A stretch of 64,000 bases of DNA from positions 86,673-150,672 of the forward strand of contig NZ_JYLL01000014.1 of the NCBI RefSeq assembly GCF_001439695.1, read 5' to 3'. The notes under the pieces were generated by a model. The model was given only the letters and a program-made list of their open reading frames with translations. It made no database searches and was not told the DNA's origin. Below are positions 1 to 8,117 of this stretch, one piece after another. Every line of letters begins with the position of its first letter. The stretch's first letter is position 1. A program made the translations under genes and the position numbers. This DNA comes from Pseudomonas veronii (GTDB lineage: Bacteria > Pseudomonadota > Gammaproteobacteria > Pseudomonadales > Pseudomonadaceae).

Positions 1-996
1 CCGCAAGCGTTGCTCGATGCCTCTGTGCGCAACGCCAGTAACTGCCGCACGACCAAGGACAACCTCGCAGTCGATCCGGCATGCCGAGGCGGGCTGCCGT
101 TCCCGCTTCCGCAGAACGGCAATGAAGTCATCTGGAATCAACAACTGCGCTACAAGGGAACGGGTTACACCACCACGGCTTCGTCCAACAGTTGGGTAGT
201 GGATTCTCAGGGTTCGGTGACCAAGACCGCCGAGTCCGCGACCATGGAGGAGGCGCCGTACTACCAGACTCAACAGACCGATCGCGATCCGCAGTTGTAC
301 TACCGCGCCTGGGCACTGGACAGTTATCCGGCCCGCAGCGCCGGGCAACTGATCATCCTCGCTGACTACCTCGACCCGCAAAGCCAGCCACGGCGTGCCT
401 GGAGCTACACCCCAGGCATGCGCCGCATCAAGTTGGCGCCGGAGTTCGCCTACGACACGCCGGTGCCCAACCAGGGCGGTGTGAACCTGTTCGACGAATT
501 GCAGATGTTCTCCGGTAGCCAGGACCGTTTCGACTACAAACTGGTGGGCCGCAAGGAGATGTATATCCCGTACAACGCCTACAAGTTCTACTTCAGTTGC
601 GGCCAGGAAGAACAGTTCAAGCCGCATCATGCCAACCCGGCTTGCGAGCGCTGGGAACTGCACCGGGTGTGGGTGGTGGAAGCGACTCTGAAACCGGGCA
701 AACGCCACGTCTACAGCAAGCGCACCTACTACCTCGACGAAGACACGTTTGGTGCCGGCCTGTATGACGCCTGGGACCAGGGCGGGGTGCTGTATCGCGC
801 GCTGTTCCAGAGTGGCGTGCAGCTGTACGACAAAAACCTGCCGTACACGGTAAAAAACGTCAGCTATGACTTCAACAAAGGCATGTGGTCTTTGCTCAAC
901 GATGGCCTCAAGGGCGGATATCGGGTGCACGACACGCCGTTATCGGAGCGTGACATGAAGCCTGAGTCGATTGTTTCTCAGGAGACCCAACGCTGA
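1..996 (+). CDS. DUF1329 family protein, 5' end outside the window
   Basis: This is the C-terminal 331 residues of a DUF1329 protein; the reading frame is open to base 1, so the start lies upstream. It closely resembles the complete copy at 8118-9485. Shared stretches include FDELQMFSGSQDRFDYKLVG, KEMYIPYNAYKFYF and VKNVSYDFNKGMW. DUF1329 proteins are exported, have a LolB-like fold, and are usually found beside DUF1302 outer-membrane proteins and RND pumps in hydrophobic-substrate clusters. The exact role is unproven. A terminator follows directly, so this is the last gene of its unit. A second DUF1302 gene may lie just left of the window (inference). Confidence 0.85.
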   Translation, partial: PQALLDASVRNASNCRTTKDNLAVDPACRGGLPFPLPQNGNEVIWNQQLRYKGTGYTTTASSNSWVVDSQGSVTKTAESATMEEAPYYQTQQTDRDPQLYYRAWALDSYPARSAGQLIILADYLDPQSQPRRAWSYTPGMRRIKLAPEFAYDTPVPNQGGVNLFDELQMFSGSQDRFDYKLVGRKEMYIPYNAYKFYFSCGQEEQFKPHHANPACERWELHRVWVVEATLKPGKRHVYSKRTYYLDEDTFGAGLYDAWDQGGVLYRALFQSGVQLYDKNLPYTVKNVSYDFNKGMWSLLNDGLKGGYRVHDTPLSERDMKPESIVSQETQR

Positions 997-1019
997 TTTC
1001 ATCGGTTGAACACGCATTT

Positions 1020-1046
1020 GCGGCCTGAGAGGGCCGCTTTTTTTTG
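1020..1046 (+). terminator. Rho-independent terminator after DUF1329 gene
   Basis: A six-base-pair GC stem (GCGGCC / GGCCGC) with a six-base loop is followed by a run of eight T. It lies 24 bases after the stop of the partial DUF1329 gene and closes that unit. Confidence 0.85.
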
Positions 1047-1087
1047 TGCGGATTTTATAAAAGGTAGCCCTGCGACTCATATTTAAA

Positions 1088-1112
1088 TGAACACATATTA
1101 GAAATGTGTTTA
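1088..1112 (+). promoter_or_regulatory. Spaced inverted repeat TGAACA-N13-TGTTTA (cluster motif)
   Basis: TGAACA is followed after exactly 13 bases by TGTTTA, a nearly perfect inverted repeat about 95 bases before the amidohydrolase start. The same arrangement recurs before many other units of the cluster. The AT-rich bases after the right half could serve as a -10 region and the left half as part of a -35, so the site may be an operator overlapping a promoter. Confidence 0.55.
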
Positions 1113-1205
1113 TATTATTGAGGGTGCAGTTATCCCTTAAATTGATCCGGATGCCCTGCGAGCGGGTCGTTCGGTCTGCTGGCTAATTACAACAAGGAGA
1201 ACGCC

Positions 1206-2243
1206 ATGCTGATTGATGTCCACGCCCACTTGCTGACTGAGGGCATGCTGAACCGTCACGAGTTCTGGGGGCCATTCATGAAAGTGCAGGGGCTGACCGT
1301 GGGGCATTTTTCCCTCGGCACCAAGCAACCGGTCAAAGCCGCGACGGATGCCGAAGCGCAGGCCAATATCCTCGCGCGCATGAGCCACGCCAGCCGTCGC
1401 CAGCTGATGGCCGAGCGGGGTGTCGACAAACTGGTGATGTCCACGCCGTCTCATTGCTTTATGTATTGGGCGGGAGATTTCGCTAACGAATACGCGCGCA
1501 TCTGCAATGACGAGTTGTCGGCATTTTGTCGGGCTGATCCCGACCACTTCGATTTCTGGTGCCACGCCAACCTCGCGGATCCGCTGAATGCGGCCAAGGA
1601 AATTGAACGCGCAGTGACTCAGTTGGGCGCCAAGGGTGTGTGCGTCGGCGGGGCCAACTTCAATGGCCTGGAGGCTCACGACGAACGCCTGTTCCCCGTC
1701 TGGGAAAAACTCACCCAGCTGGATGTACCGATCATGGTGCATGGCTTCAATCAGTCGATTTACTGGGGCGAAAAACACACGGACGACAAGTTTGAAACCA
1801 CCTCCATCGTCGGTGACTGCGTCGATGAAACACTGTTCTTCTGGTACCTGATCTGCGGTGGCGCGCTGGATGTTTTCCCGACCTTGAAAACCTACATCAC
1901 CCATGCCGGTGGCATGGCGGTTTTCCAGTTGGGGCGCCTGAGCGAACTGAACCGGGCCATGGCACCGGACTCGCGCAATCAGCGTCCGTTGATGGATTAC
2001 CTGCAGAACTTTTACTTCGACCTTGACGTTCATGCGCCGGGCTTGCGTCGTGGCGTTGCCGAGGTGGTGGGGGCGGAGCGCCTGTTGTACGGCACTAACT
2101 TTGGCGGGGCCTACGACCATGGCGATCTGACCGAAGGCATCGGCTTGTCCGCTGAAGAGCGCGAGCGGATTCGCAGCGGTAACGCGATCGAACTGCTCAA
2201 GCTGAAGGTGCCGGCCAACGCTGGTCGGGTGCTGACGCCGTGA
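1206..2243 (+). CDS. Amidohydrolase-2 family protein (ACMSD/resorcylate decarboxylase type)
   Basis: A 345-residue TIM-barrel metal enzyme of the amidohydrolase 2 family, whose members include decarboxylases of aromatic or enol acids and C-C hydrolases. The metal motif DVHAH starts at residue 4. Further candidate ligands are in MVHGFNQS and THAGG. Where the family normally ends with a GSD motif this protein has YGTNFGG, so the usual Asp appears to be Asn. It is clearly a paralogue of the protein at 43649-44713, which has the same Asn. The start follows an AAGGAG site. The next gene overlaps its stop (GTGA). A cluster motif lies upstream. Substrate unknown; a diterpenoid ring-fission intermediate is plausible. 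Confidence 0.75.
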   Translation: MLIDVHAHLLTEGMLNRHEFWGPFMKVQGLTVGHFSLGTKQPVKAATDAEAQANILARMSHASRRQLMAERGVDKLVMSTPSHCFMYWAGDFANEYARICNDELSAFCRADPDHFDFWCHANLADPLNAAKEIERAVTQLGAKGVCVGGANFNGLEAHDERLFPVWEKLTQLDVPIMVHGFNQSIYWGEKHTDDKFETTSIVGDCVDETLFFWYLICGGALDVFPTLKTYITHAGGMAVFQLGRLSELNRAMAPDSRNQRPLMDYLQNFYFDLDVHAPGLRRGVAEVVGAERLLYGTNFGGAYDHGDLTEGIGLSAEERERIRSGNAIELLKLKVPANAGRVLTP

Positions 2244-3427
2244 CGGATAGCTCGCTGGGGCGGCCCTACCCGCAGCGCAGCGGACGGTTGCCACGGCACC
2301 TGAGCGAAATTACCGCAGCCTGGCTAACTCAGCTATTGCAGCCGCGTTATCCGGGCGTCGAGGTGCTGGCGTTAACGGCAGTGGAAGTTCGAAACGGTCA
2401 CACCACCAAATTCCGCGTCAGGCTTGAGTTGAATGAGGTCGGTCAGCACGCGGGTATTCCTGCGCACGTGTGCCTGAAGTCGAATTGGTCCGAGGGTTTC
2501 GAGAGCGGCGATATCTGTGAGCTGGAAGCGCGCTTTTATCATTTGGCGCACGGCTGGTCCGATGCGCCACTGCCAGACACCTATCTCACCGACTGGGACG
2601 CCGATGGCGGCGGTCGAGGCGTGGTGATGATGGAAGACCTTGGTCTGGCCGCCGGGAAATTTGGCCATAGCACCGATCACCTGGGCGTGGATGGCGTCGC
2701 TCGGGGGCTGGAGTCACTGGCGACGTTGCATGCTGCCACCTGGAACAGTCCGCAGCTACGGGGCCAGGGCTGGCTGCCGGTGTCGATGGCCAACCCGGTG
2801 GACTGCGACGGCCTGCTGCGTATGTACAACTACATCAAGGTCAATCTGCGCAAACCGGAGTACCAACGCCTGTTGCCGAAATGGATGTATGAGACACCGG
2901 AGTTGTTCAGCCATGCGTTTGATGAATTGGCAGCTTTCGAGCGCGAACAGTCGTCACCCAGCTGCCTGATCCATGGTGATTCGCATCAGGGCAACAGTTT
3001 TTTACGCAGCGACGGCCAACGTATCTGGCTGGATTGGCAACTGTCGAGGCGTGGCCGGCCATGGCGCGATATCGCCTATTTTATGCTGGGGGCCTTAACC
3101 GTCGAGGAACGGCGCGCCGATGCGCAACGCCTGCTGCGGGTGTACCGCGAAAAACTGATCAGCCTCGGTGCCGAAGGCGTGCTTGACCAGGACGCTGCCT
3201 GGGAACAGTTTCGCCGTTGGCCGGTTTGGGGGATGCAGACCTGGATGTCGAATATGGATGACTGGGGGCAGGACGGTTTGCCGATGGTGGAACGTTTCTT
3301 CGCCGCTGCAGAAGATTTTGATACCGTGCGTTTGCTCACACATGGGCGTAAGCCTCGCCGTACGCCGACACTGGGGCAGGGCGCGCGTCCGTTAACGCAG
3401 GCCTATCAACATCTACTGGAGGATTGA
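2240..3427 (+). CDS. APH / ecdysteroid-kinase-like phosphotransferase
   Basis: A 395-residue protein of the aminoglycoside phosphotransferase/CHK-like kinase superfamily. The catalytic loop HGDSHQGN and the following LDWQ metal-binding motif are in the C-terminal half. The proposed GTG start overlaps the stop of the preceding amidohydrolase gene, implying translational coupling. Relatives act on antibiotics, choline, ecdysteroids, or on hydroxyacyl-CoA (LvaA in levulinate catabolism). In a CoA-thioester pathway the last role is attractive, because phosphorylation can remove a hydroxyl that blocks beta-oxidation. That assignment is inference. The following phosphatase gene starts two bases after this stop. 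Confidence 0.75.
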   Translation: MTDSSLGRPYPQRSGRLPRHLSEITAAWLTQLLQPRYPGVEVLALTAVEVRNGHTTKFRVRLELNEVGQHAGIPAHVCLKSNWSEGFESGDICELEARFYHLAHGWSDAPLPDTYLTDWDADGGGRGVVMMEDLGLAAGKFGHSTDHLGVDGVARGLESLATLHAATWNSPQLRGQGWLPVSMANPVDCDGLLRMYNYIKVNLRKPEYQRLLPKWMYETPELFSHAFDELAAFEREQSSPSCLIHGDSHQGNSFLRSDGQRIWLDWQLSRRGRPWRDIAYFMLGALTVEERRADAQRLLRVYREKLISLGAEGVLDQDAAWEQFRRWPVWGMQTWMSNMDDWGQDGLPMVERFFAAAEDFDTVRLLTHGRKPRRTPTLGQGARPLTQAYQHLLED

Positions 3428-3429
3428 GA

Positions 3430-4215
3430 ATGGTCGGGCAGGAAGAGTTGCGCTTGCAGGGTGCGGATAACTTTCGCAGCCTCAAAGGTATTCCCACCGG
3501 TTGTGGTCGTCGTATCGGCGACCATTACCTGTTACGGGCAGAACAGCTGGATCGACTGACCGCTGAAGACTGGCAGACCTTGCGGCGGATCGGCCTGACA
3601 ACCGTCTGCGATTTACGCAGCGCCGCAGAGCGTGAGCGTTACCCGAGCGGCGTACCCGATTCGGCTATCGCGCAACTCCACCTGGAGGTGCTTGGTGATG
3701 TTCGTGCCGACCCACGGATTGCCGCCATGCTCGCTGATAATCCAGAGACTCAGGGCGCGCGAAACATGATGTTGGAGGTCTACCGGCAACTTCCGCACCT
3801 GTTGGCGCCGTTGTTGCCAGCGCTGTTCGAGCTGTTCTCTACCCGCAATGCATCGGTGCTCATTCATTGCACGGCGGGCAAGGACCGCACCGGGGTCGCG
3901 GTGATGTTGCTGCTGCACGCACTGGGCGTCGCACCGGAGCACATCATGGCCGACTATGTGCTCTCGGCACGTCGCTTCAGTCAGCTGGAGGTGGCGCGTC
4001 AGCAGGCCATGAGCACCACGGTGAGCCACCTGGTCGGCCAAGCGGTCAGCGAGGCGGCCATTGATGCAGTGCTGGATGCCCGTCCCGAGTACTTGAATGC
4101 TGCGTATGCAGTGATCGACGCCGAGTACGGTGGACTGGATCTTTACCTGCAGCGCTTCAGTGGTTTGAGCCAGAAAGGCTTGCAGACATTGCGCGATACC
4201 TTGCTGGTCGCCTAG
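3430..4215 (+). CDS. Tyrosine-phosphatase family protein
   Basis: A 261-residue protein of the bacterial tyrosine/serine phosphatase family (Y_phosphatase3 type). The signature loop HCTAGKDRTG gives the catalytic Cys and the phosphate-binding Arg. NFRSLKG near the N-terminus and VCDLRSAAER are also typical of the family. GGAGG seven bases upstream supports the ATG. It is the third gene of an apparent operon with an amidohydrolase and a kinase-like gene, so its target may be a phosphorylated small molecule rather than a protein; that is inference. Its stop overlaps the stop of the convergent EamA gene within a CCTAGG palindrome. Confidence 0.8.
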   Translation: MVGQEELRLQGADNFRSLKGIPTGCGRRIGDHYLLRAEQLDRLTAEDWQTLRRIGLTTVCDLRSAAERERYPSGVPDSAIAQLHLEVLGDVRADPRIAAMLADNPETQGARNMMLEVYRQLPHLLAPLLPALFELFSTRNASVLIHCTAGKDRTGVAVMLLLHALGVAPEHIMADYVLSARRFSQLEVARQQAMSTTVSHLVGQAVSEAAIDAVLDARPEYLNAAYAVIDAEYGGLDLYLQRFSGLSQKGLQTLRDTLLVA

Positions 4216-5096
4216 GTCACGACTTCGGTCACTACCCGCGCGGGTTTCCATTGCGCCAATCCAATTCCCAGTAAAATCAATCCGCCTCCGACCGCGTGGT
4301 ACAGGTGCAATGTTTCCCCCAGCAACACAATCGCCAACACCGCGGTAAATAACGGGACCAGGTTCATCAGCACGGCGGTTTTTTCTGGCCCCAGGGTTTG
4401 CAAACCACGCATCCACAAGCCGGGCGCCAGCGCTGAGGCAAACAGACCCGCGAACAACACCAGCGGGACATTTGCGGTTGTCAGGGCTATCGAAGGGGCC
4501 AGCACAAAGGGCGGCACCAACAGCAGGGTGCCGCAGATTATTTGCACGTAAAGGCTTTCCCAGGTCGGCAGGGGAATCTGCCAGCGCTTGACCAGCACGC
4601 AGTACAACGCGTACGACAGCGAGGCCAGCAACATCATCAATTCCCCTTGGCCAACCCCGTGTGCCCAGAGCGAGGGCAGGTCGCCTGCGGCCAGCAACCA
4701 CGTCAGCCCGGCAAACGACACCAGAGCACCGACCAATAACGTCGCGGTCGGTTGGGTATTGAGCAGGGGAAAGGCGAGCAGCACGGTGAGCAGGGGCATG
4801 GTCGCCAGGATCAGGCCCATGGAAGTGGCGCTGACAGTGTGCGCGGCGAAATAGGCCAGCGACTGGTACAGCGACATGCCGAGCAAGCCCAGCAGCCACA
4901 ACTTGGGCAGGTGCGGCCGAATCTGCTGCCGCAACCGCCAGACCTTGGGCAACATCACCGGTGACAACACCAGCAACGCGACCAGCCAGCGGTAAAAGGA
5001 AATGGCTGCGGGGTCAATCACCCCAACCGAAAGGCGATTGACCACGGTACTGGCGGCCCAGATCAGCGTGGCAAGAACAGGGAACAGCAAGTTCAT
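4212..5096 (-). CDS. EamA/DMT family transporter
   Basis: A 294-residue inner-membrane protein of the drug/metabolite transporter superfamily with about ten hydrophobic helices arranged as two EamA repeats. It begins MNLLFPVLATLIWAASTVVN and ends with a short charged tail. The longer reading frame upstream lacks membrane character, so the start at MNLLF, which gives normal family length, was chosen; no strong ribosome site is visible. Substrate not predictable. It converges with the phosphatase gene, the two stops sharing four bases. Confidence 0.8.
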   Translation of the reverse strand: MNLLFPVLATLIWAASTVVNRLSVGVIDPAAISFYRWLVALLVLSPVMLPKVWRLRQQIRPHLPKLWLLGLLGMSLYQSLAYFAAHTVSATSMGLILATMPLLTVLLAFPLLNTQPTATLLVGALVSFAGLTWLLAAGDLPSLWAHGVGQGELMMLLASLSYALYCVLVKRWQIPLPTWESLYVQIICGTLLLVPPFVLAPSIALTTANVPLVLFAGLFASALAPGLWMRGLQTLGPEKTAVLMNLVPLFTAVLAIVLLGETLHLYHAVGGGLILLGIGLAQWKPARVVTEVVT

Positions 5097-5160
5097 CACG
5101 GGGGCGCCAACGTTGAGGGTGCGCACTACGCACCGGAGAGTTTGTCGATATGTTTTGGTG

Positions 5161-6006
5161 TTATTCGCTGGCAGCGTTACGTGCCGCAATCGTCGCGGCA
5201 AAATCGCGTTTGAGGGTTGGAAAGTAGGCAATCTGCCCACCCATGCCGCCGGCAATGTCAATCGAGGCGGCGCTGATGAAGCTGGCATATTCACTGGCCA
5301 GGAACAGCGCCATACCGGCAACGTCTTCAGGTTTGCCATAACGCCCGAGCGGTACCACCTTCATCACCATGGCGTCGAACTCCTCGCGACTGACGCCAGG
5401 TCCCATTTCCTTGTAGTGACGATCCCATTGACCGGTATCGATCCAACCCATGTTCAGGCTGTTGACCAGGATATTGTCTTTGGGCAGTGACATGCCCAAT
5501 GAGCGGGAGAGGGCGATGCACGATGCGCGATTGATTACTGAGGGAATTCCGTCGGGCGTCGGAATCACCCCGGCCAAGGCGTTGATTTCGATGATCCGTC
5601 CCCAGCGCTGTTCACGCATGAACGGCACCACCGCCTGCACGAATCGGAAATGCCCCATCTGCAGAATGTTGGCATGTTCGAGGATGACTTCCGGAGTGAG
5701 GGTGTCGAGGTTGCCGCCACGGCCTTGACCGGCGTTGTTCACCAACACATCGACCCCGCCCCACGCGTGTGCAACTTCAGCAACAAACGCCTTGACCCCC
5801 TCACTGTCCGTCACGTCGACAGCCCGGGCAATCACCGCCTGGGCGTGTTCCGCAAGTTGCGCGCCGACTTCCCGGACGTCTGACGCACTACGGGCGCATA
5901 TCGCTACCCGCGCCCCTTCAGCTGCGAATGCCCGGGCGATGGCCAGACCAATGCCCCGCGAAGCGCCCGTGATGATCACGCGTTTGGCACTCAAATCAAT
6001 ATTCAT
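5161..6006 (-). CDS. SDR family oxidoreductase with altered catalytic residues
   Basis: A 281-residue Rossmann-fold short-chain dehydrogenase/reductase. TGASRGIG near residue 14 and NNAG near residue 91 are intact. The usual YxxxK active site is not visible: the corresponding stretch reads SVINRASCIAL, with Ser at the Tyr position and Arg at the Lys position. It may use different chemistry or be non-catalytic. AGGAG upstream supports the ATG. It is divergent from the DUF1302 gene across a 419-base gap. Substrate unknown. Confidence 0.8.
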   Translation of the reverse strand: MNIDLSAKRVIITGASRGIGLAIARAFAAEGARVAICARSASDVREVGAQLAEHAQAVIARAVDVTDSEGVKAFVAEVAHAWGGVDVLVNNAGQGRGGNLDTLTPEVILEHANILQMGHFRFVQAVVPFMREQRWGRIIEINALAGVIPTPDGIPSVINRASCIALSRSLGMSLPKDNILVNSLNMGWIDTGQWDRHYKEMGPGVSREEFDAMVMKVVPLGRYGKPEDVAGMALFLASEYASFISAASIDIAGGMGGQIAYFPTLKRDFAATIAARNAASE

Positions 6007-6425
6007 GGTGGCTCCTCTTGTTTTTCTTCTGGCGGTTCACTGCCGTTTTACCCGCGCAACGCCAGGCGTTCTGTGGGATGGCAGGGGCTATTGAAAGCCC
6101 AAAGCACAAAAGCGTCAAAGTTTATTTGAACGTTTATCTGTTTTGTGTGCAGTATTTACCGGCGAAACGCCTTTGCTGGAACGATTCTTCACCTTGACGG
6201 GTGTGAAATTCTATATGGAGAATGCAAATCTTTATGTGGAATTTTATTTTGTGATCCGTTACGGTGACTTTCAACTGAGGAGGAAAGTGGGTCTGGATGC
6301 GTGCCAGACCTCTTCAGCGGACTGTCCAGGCGAGACATTCAACGATATTGTGGGGTAGCGCATATCGCTGGAGCGACCGTTTGAACGCACATAGCGACTG
6401 AAAATAACAATAAAAGGTAGTGTGT
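6007..6425. other. Intergenic region between SDR and DUF1302 genes
   Basis: Holds the divergent control region of the SDR gene and the transport module. Apart from the spaced repeat at 6127-6151 and a short AAAAGG ribosome site before 6426, I see no tRNA, hairpin terminator or convincing gene. A 71-codon open frame at 6143-6358 has no ribosome site and no recognisable features. Confidence 0.5.
6127..6151 (+). promoter_or_regulatory. Spaced inverted repeat TGAACG-N13-TGTGCA (cluster motif)
   Basis: Each half differs by one base from TGAACA / TGTTCA and the gap is again 13 bases. It lies about 275 bases before the DUF1302 gene, so a long leader would be needed if it drives that gene. Confidence 0.4.
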
Positions 6426-8087
6426 ATGAATCATAAGACCAAGCAGAGTCGGCTGGTACTGGCTCAAGGTGCGCTTACGCTGATGATGGTTGGCGGCTCT
6501 CAAGGCGTCATGGCGCTCTCTTTCGATCTGCCGAACCCTGATTATCGCCTGCGTTGGGACAACACGGTCCGCTACAACCTGGGCATGCGGACTGACAGTC
6601 AGGACAGTCGCATCATGAACACGCCGAACTTCGACGAGTCCGACGGCAAGTTCGATAAAGGCGACATTGTTACAAATCGTCTCGATGTGTTGAGCGAACT
6701 CGACTTTTCCTACCTCAACGAGTGGGGTGGACGCCTCAGTGGTGCCGGCTGGTTTGACCAGGCCTATAACGATCACGATGTGAAAAGTAACGTTCCCGGC
6801 TACGCCACCAGCTATCACAACAATCGTTACAGCGACGAAGTGAAGCGCTACATGAACGGCCCGTCGGGAGAGATTCTCGATGCCTTTGTCTGGCGCAACT
6901 TCAACATCGGCGACACACCGGTCAACGTGAAAGTCGGTCGTCACACCAACTATTGGGGTGAAAGCCTGTTGTTCGGCGCTCACGCCGTGTCCTACTCCCA
7001 GGCCCCCAGCGATGGCGTGAAAGCCTCGACCAGCCCGGGTATCGAAACCAAGGAAGTGTTTCTGCCGGTGGGGCAGATCTCGGCCAAGGCCCAGGTCACT
7101 GATCACCTTTCGGTTGCCGGTCAATACTTCTACGAATGGGAGCCCACGCGCATTCCTTATGGGGGTACCTATTTCGGCGCGGCCGACCCTTTGTTCGAAG
7201 GTCCGGACCAACTGCCGGTAGCGCCTAACGGAGCGACGTTGCAGCGTCAGGATTCGCGCTTCGGTCGCGATGGCAAAAACTGGGGCGTGATGGCCAAACT
7301 CAACGTTGAAGAAGTCGAATCGACGTTCGGCGCCTACTATCGCCAGTTCGACGACTACCAGCCTTGGCTGGCCCCACAGGTCAAGGCAGCGCTGGGTTCG
7401 TACCGGGTTGTTTACCCGCGTGGCGTGAAGCTGGCAGGCGTCAGTTTTGCTCGGGTTTTCAACACGATTGCGGTCGGCTCTGAACTGTCCTACCGCATGA
7501 ACGGTGCCTTGAATGCCACTGGCGTCAGCGCGCTGGACGACGAAGGCCCGCGCGGCGACACCATTCACTTTATTGCCAACGCCGTTTACGGCGTGCCGCG
7601 TAACTTCATTTCGAACAACGCGACCCTAGTGGGTGAGTTCGCCTACAGCCACCTGGATCGCGTGACTGAACACGAAGAGCTCTATAAAGGTGTCGGAAAA
7701 GCCGCTTGTACCAATGCCAGAACGCCAGGTATCGCCGGGTCCGGCAGCGAGTCGGATGGCTGCTCCTCGAAAGATTATTATGCGGTCGCGGTCAACTACA
7801 CTCCGCAATACATCTCGATCTTCCCCTCCTGGGACATGGATGTACCTCTCACCGTCAACTACGGCCTGCATGGCAACGCACCAACAGCCGGTGGCGGCAG
7901 CGAAGGCGCGCTGGCTTACTCCGTCGGCGTCAAACTCACTTATGCCCAGCTGTATGAGTTCGGCCTGCGTTATGCCGACACAGCGGCCCAACCGAAGAAC
8001 CTGGCCAATGGCACCGTCGCCGGTAACGGCAACGTAGGCGGTGAAGACCGCGGCTGGCTGGCTTTTACCTTCAAGACCTCCTTCTGA
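6426..8087 (+). CDS. DUF1302 family outer-membrane protein
   Basis: A 553-residue DUF1302 protein, a predicted outer-membrane beta-barrel. The first 35 or so residues form a signal peptide (ALTLMMVGGSQGVMA). The mature part begins SFDLPNPDYRLRWDNTVRYN, typical of the family. The C-terminus ends WLAFTFKTSF with a terminal Phe, as outer-membrane barrels do. The ATG at 6426 follows AAAAGG; an in-frame GTG six bases earlier is less likely. It is first in a four-gene set with DUF1329, YCF48-like and MMPL genes, which together probably move a hydrophobic compound across the envelope (inference). Confidence 0.85.
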   Translation: MNHKTKQSRLVLAQGALTLMMVGGSQGVMALSFDLPNPDYRLRWDNTVRYNLGMRTDSQDSRIMNTPNFDESDGKFDKGDIVTNRLDVLSELDFSYLNEWGGRLSGAGWFDQAYNDHDVKSNVPGYATSYHNNRYSDEVKRYMNGPSGEILDAFVWRNFNIGDTPVNVKVGRHTNYWGESLLFGAHAVSYSQAPSDGVKASTSPGIETKEVFLPVGQISAKAQVTDHLSVAGQYFYEWEPTRIPYGGTYFGAADPLFEGPDQLPVAPNGATLQRQDSRFGRDGKNWGVMAKLNVEEVESTFGAYYRQFDDYQPWLAPQVKAALGSYRVVYPRGVKLAGVSFARVFNTIAVGSELSYRMNGALNATGVSALDDEGPRGDTIHFIANAVYGVPRNFISNNATLVGEFAYSHLDRVTEHEELYKGVGKAACTNARTPGIAGSGSESDGCSSKDYYAVAVNYTPQYISIFPSWDMDVPLTVNYGLHGNAPTAGGGSEGALAYSVGVKLTYAQLYEFGLRYADTAAQPKNLANGTVAGNGNVGGEDRGWLAFTFKTSF

Positions 8088-8117
8088 TAAATCAAACAAG
8101 AATCGGAGAACGTGTTC

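Noticed and set aside
1137..2294. 385-codon open frame on the minus strand
   Set aside because: Shadow of the amidohydrolase gene; no ribosome site or recognisable domain.
3613..4899. 428-codon open frame on the minus strand
   Set aside because: Covers the phosphatase gene and part of the EamA gene out of frame; composition is that of a shadow.
6143..6358. Small 71-codon frame before the DUF1302 gene
   Set aside because: No ribosome site, no family resemblance, and it overlaps the likely control region.
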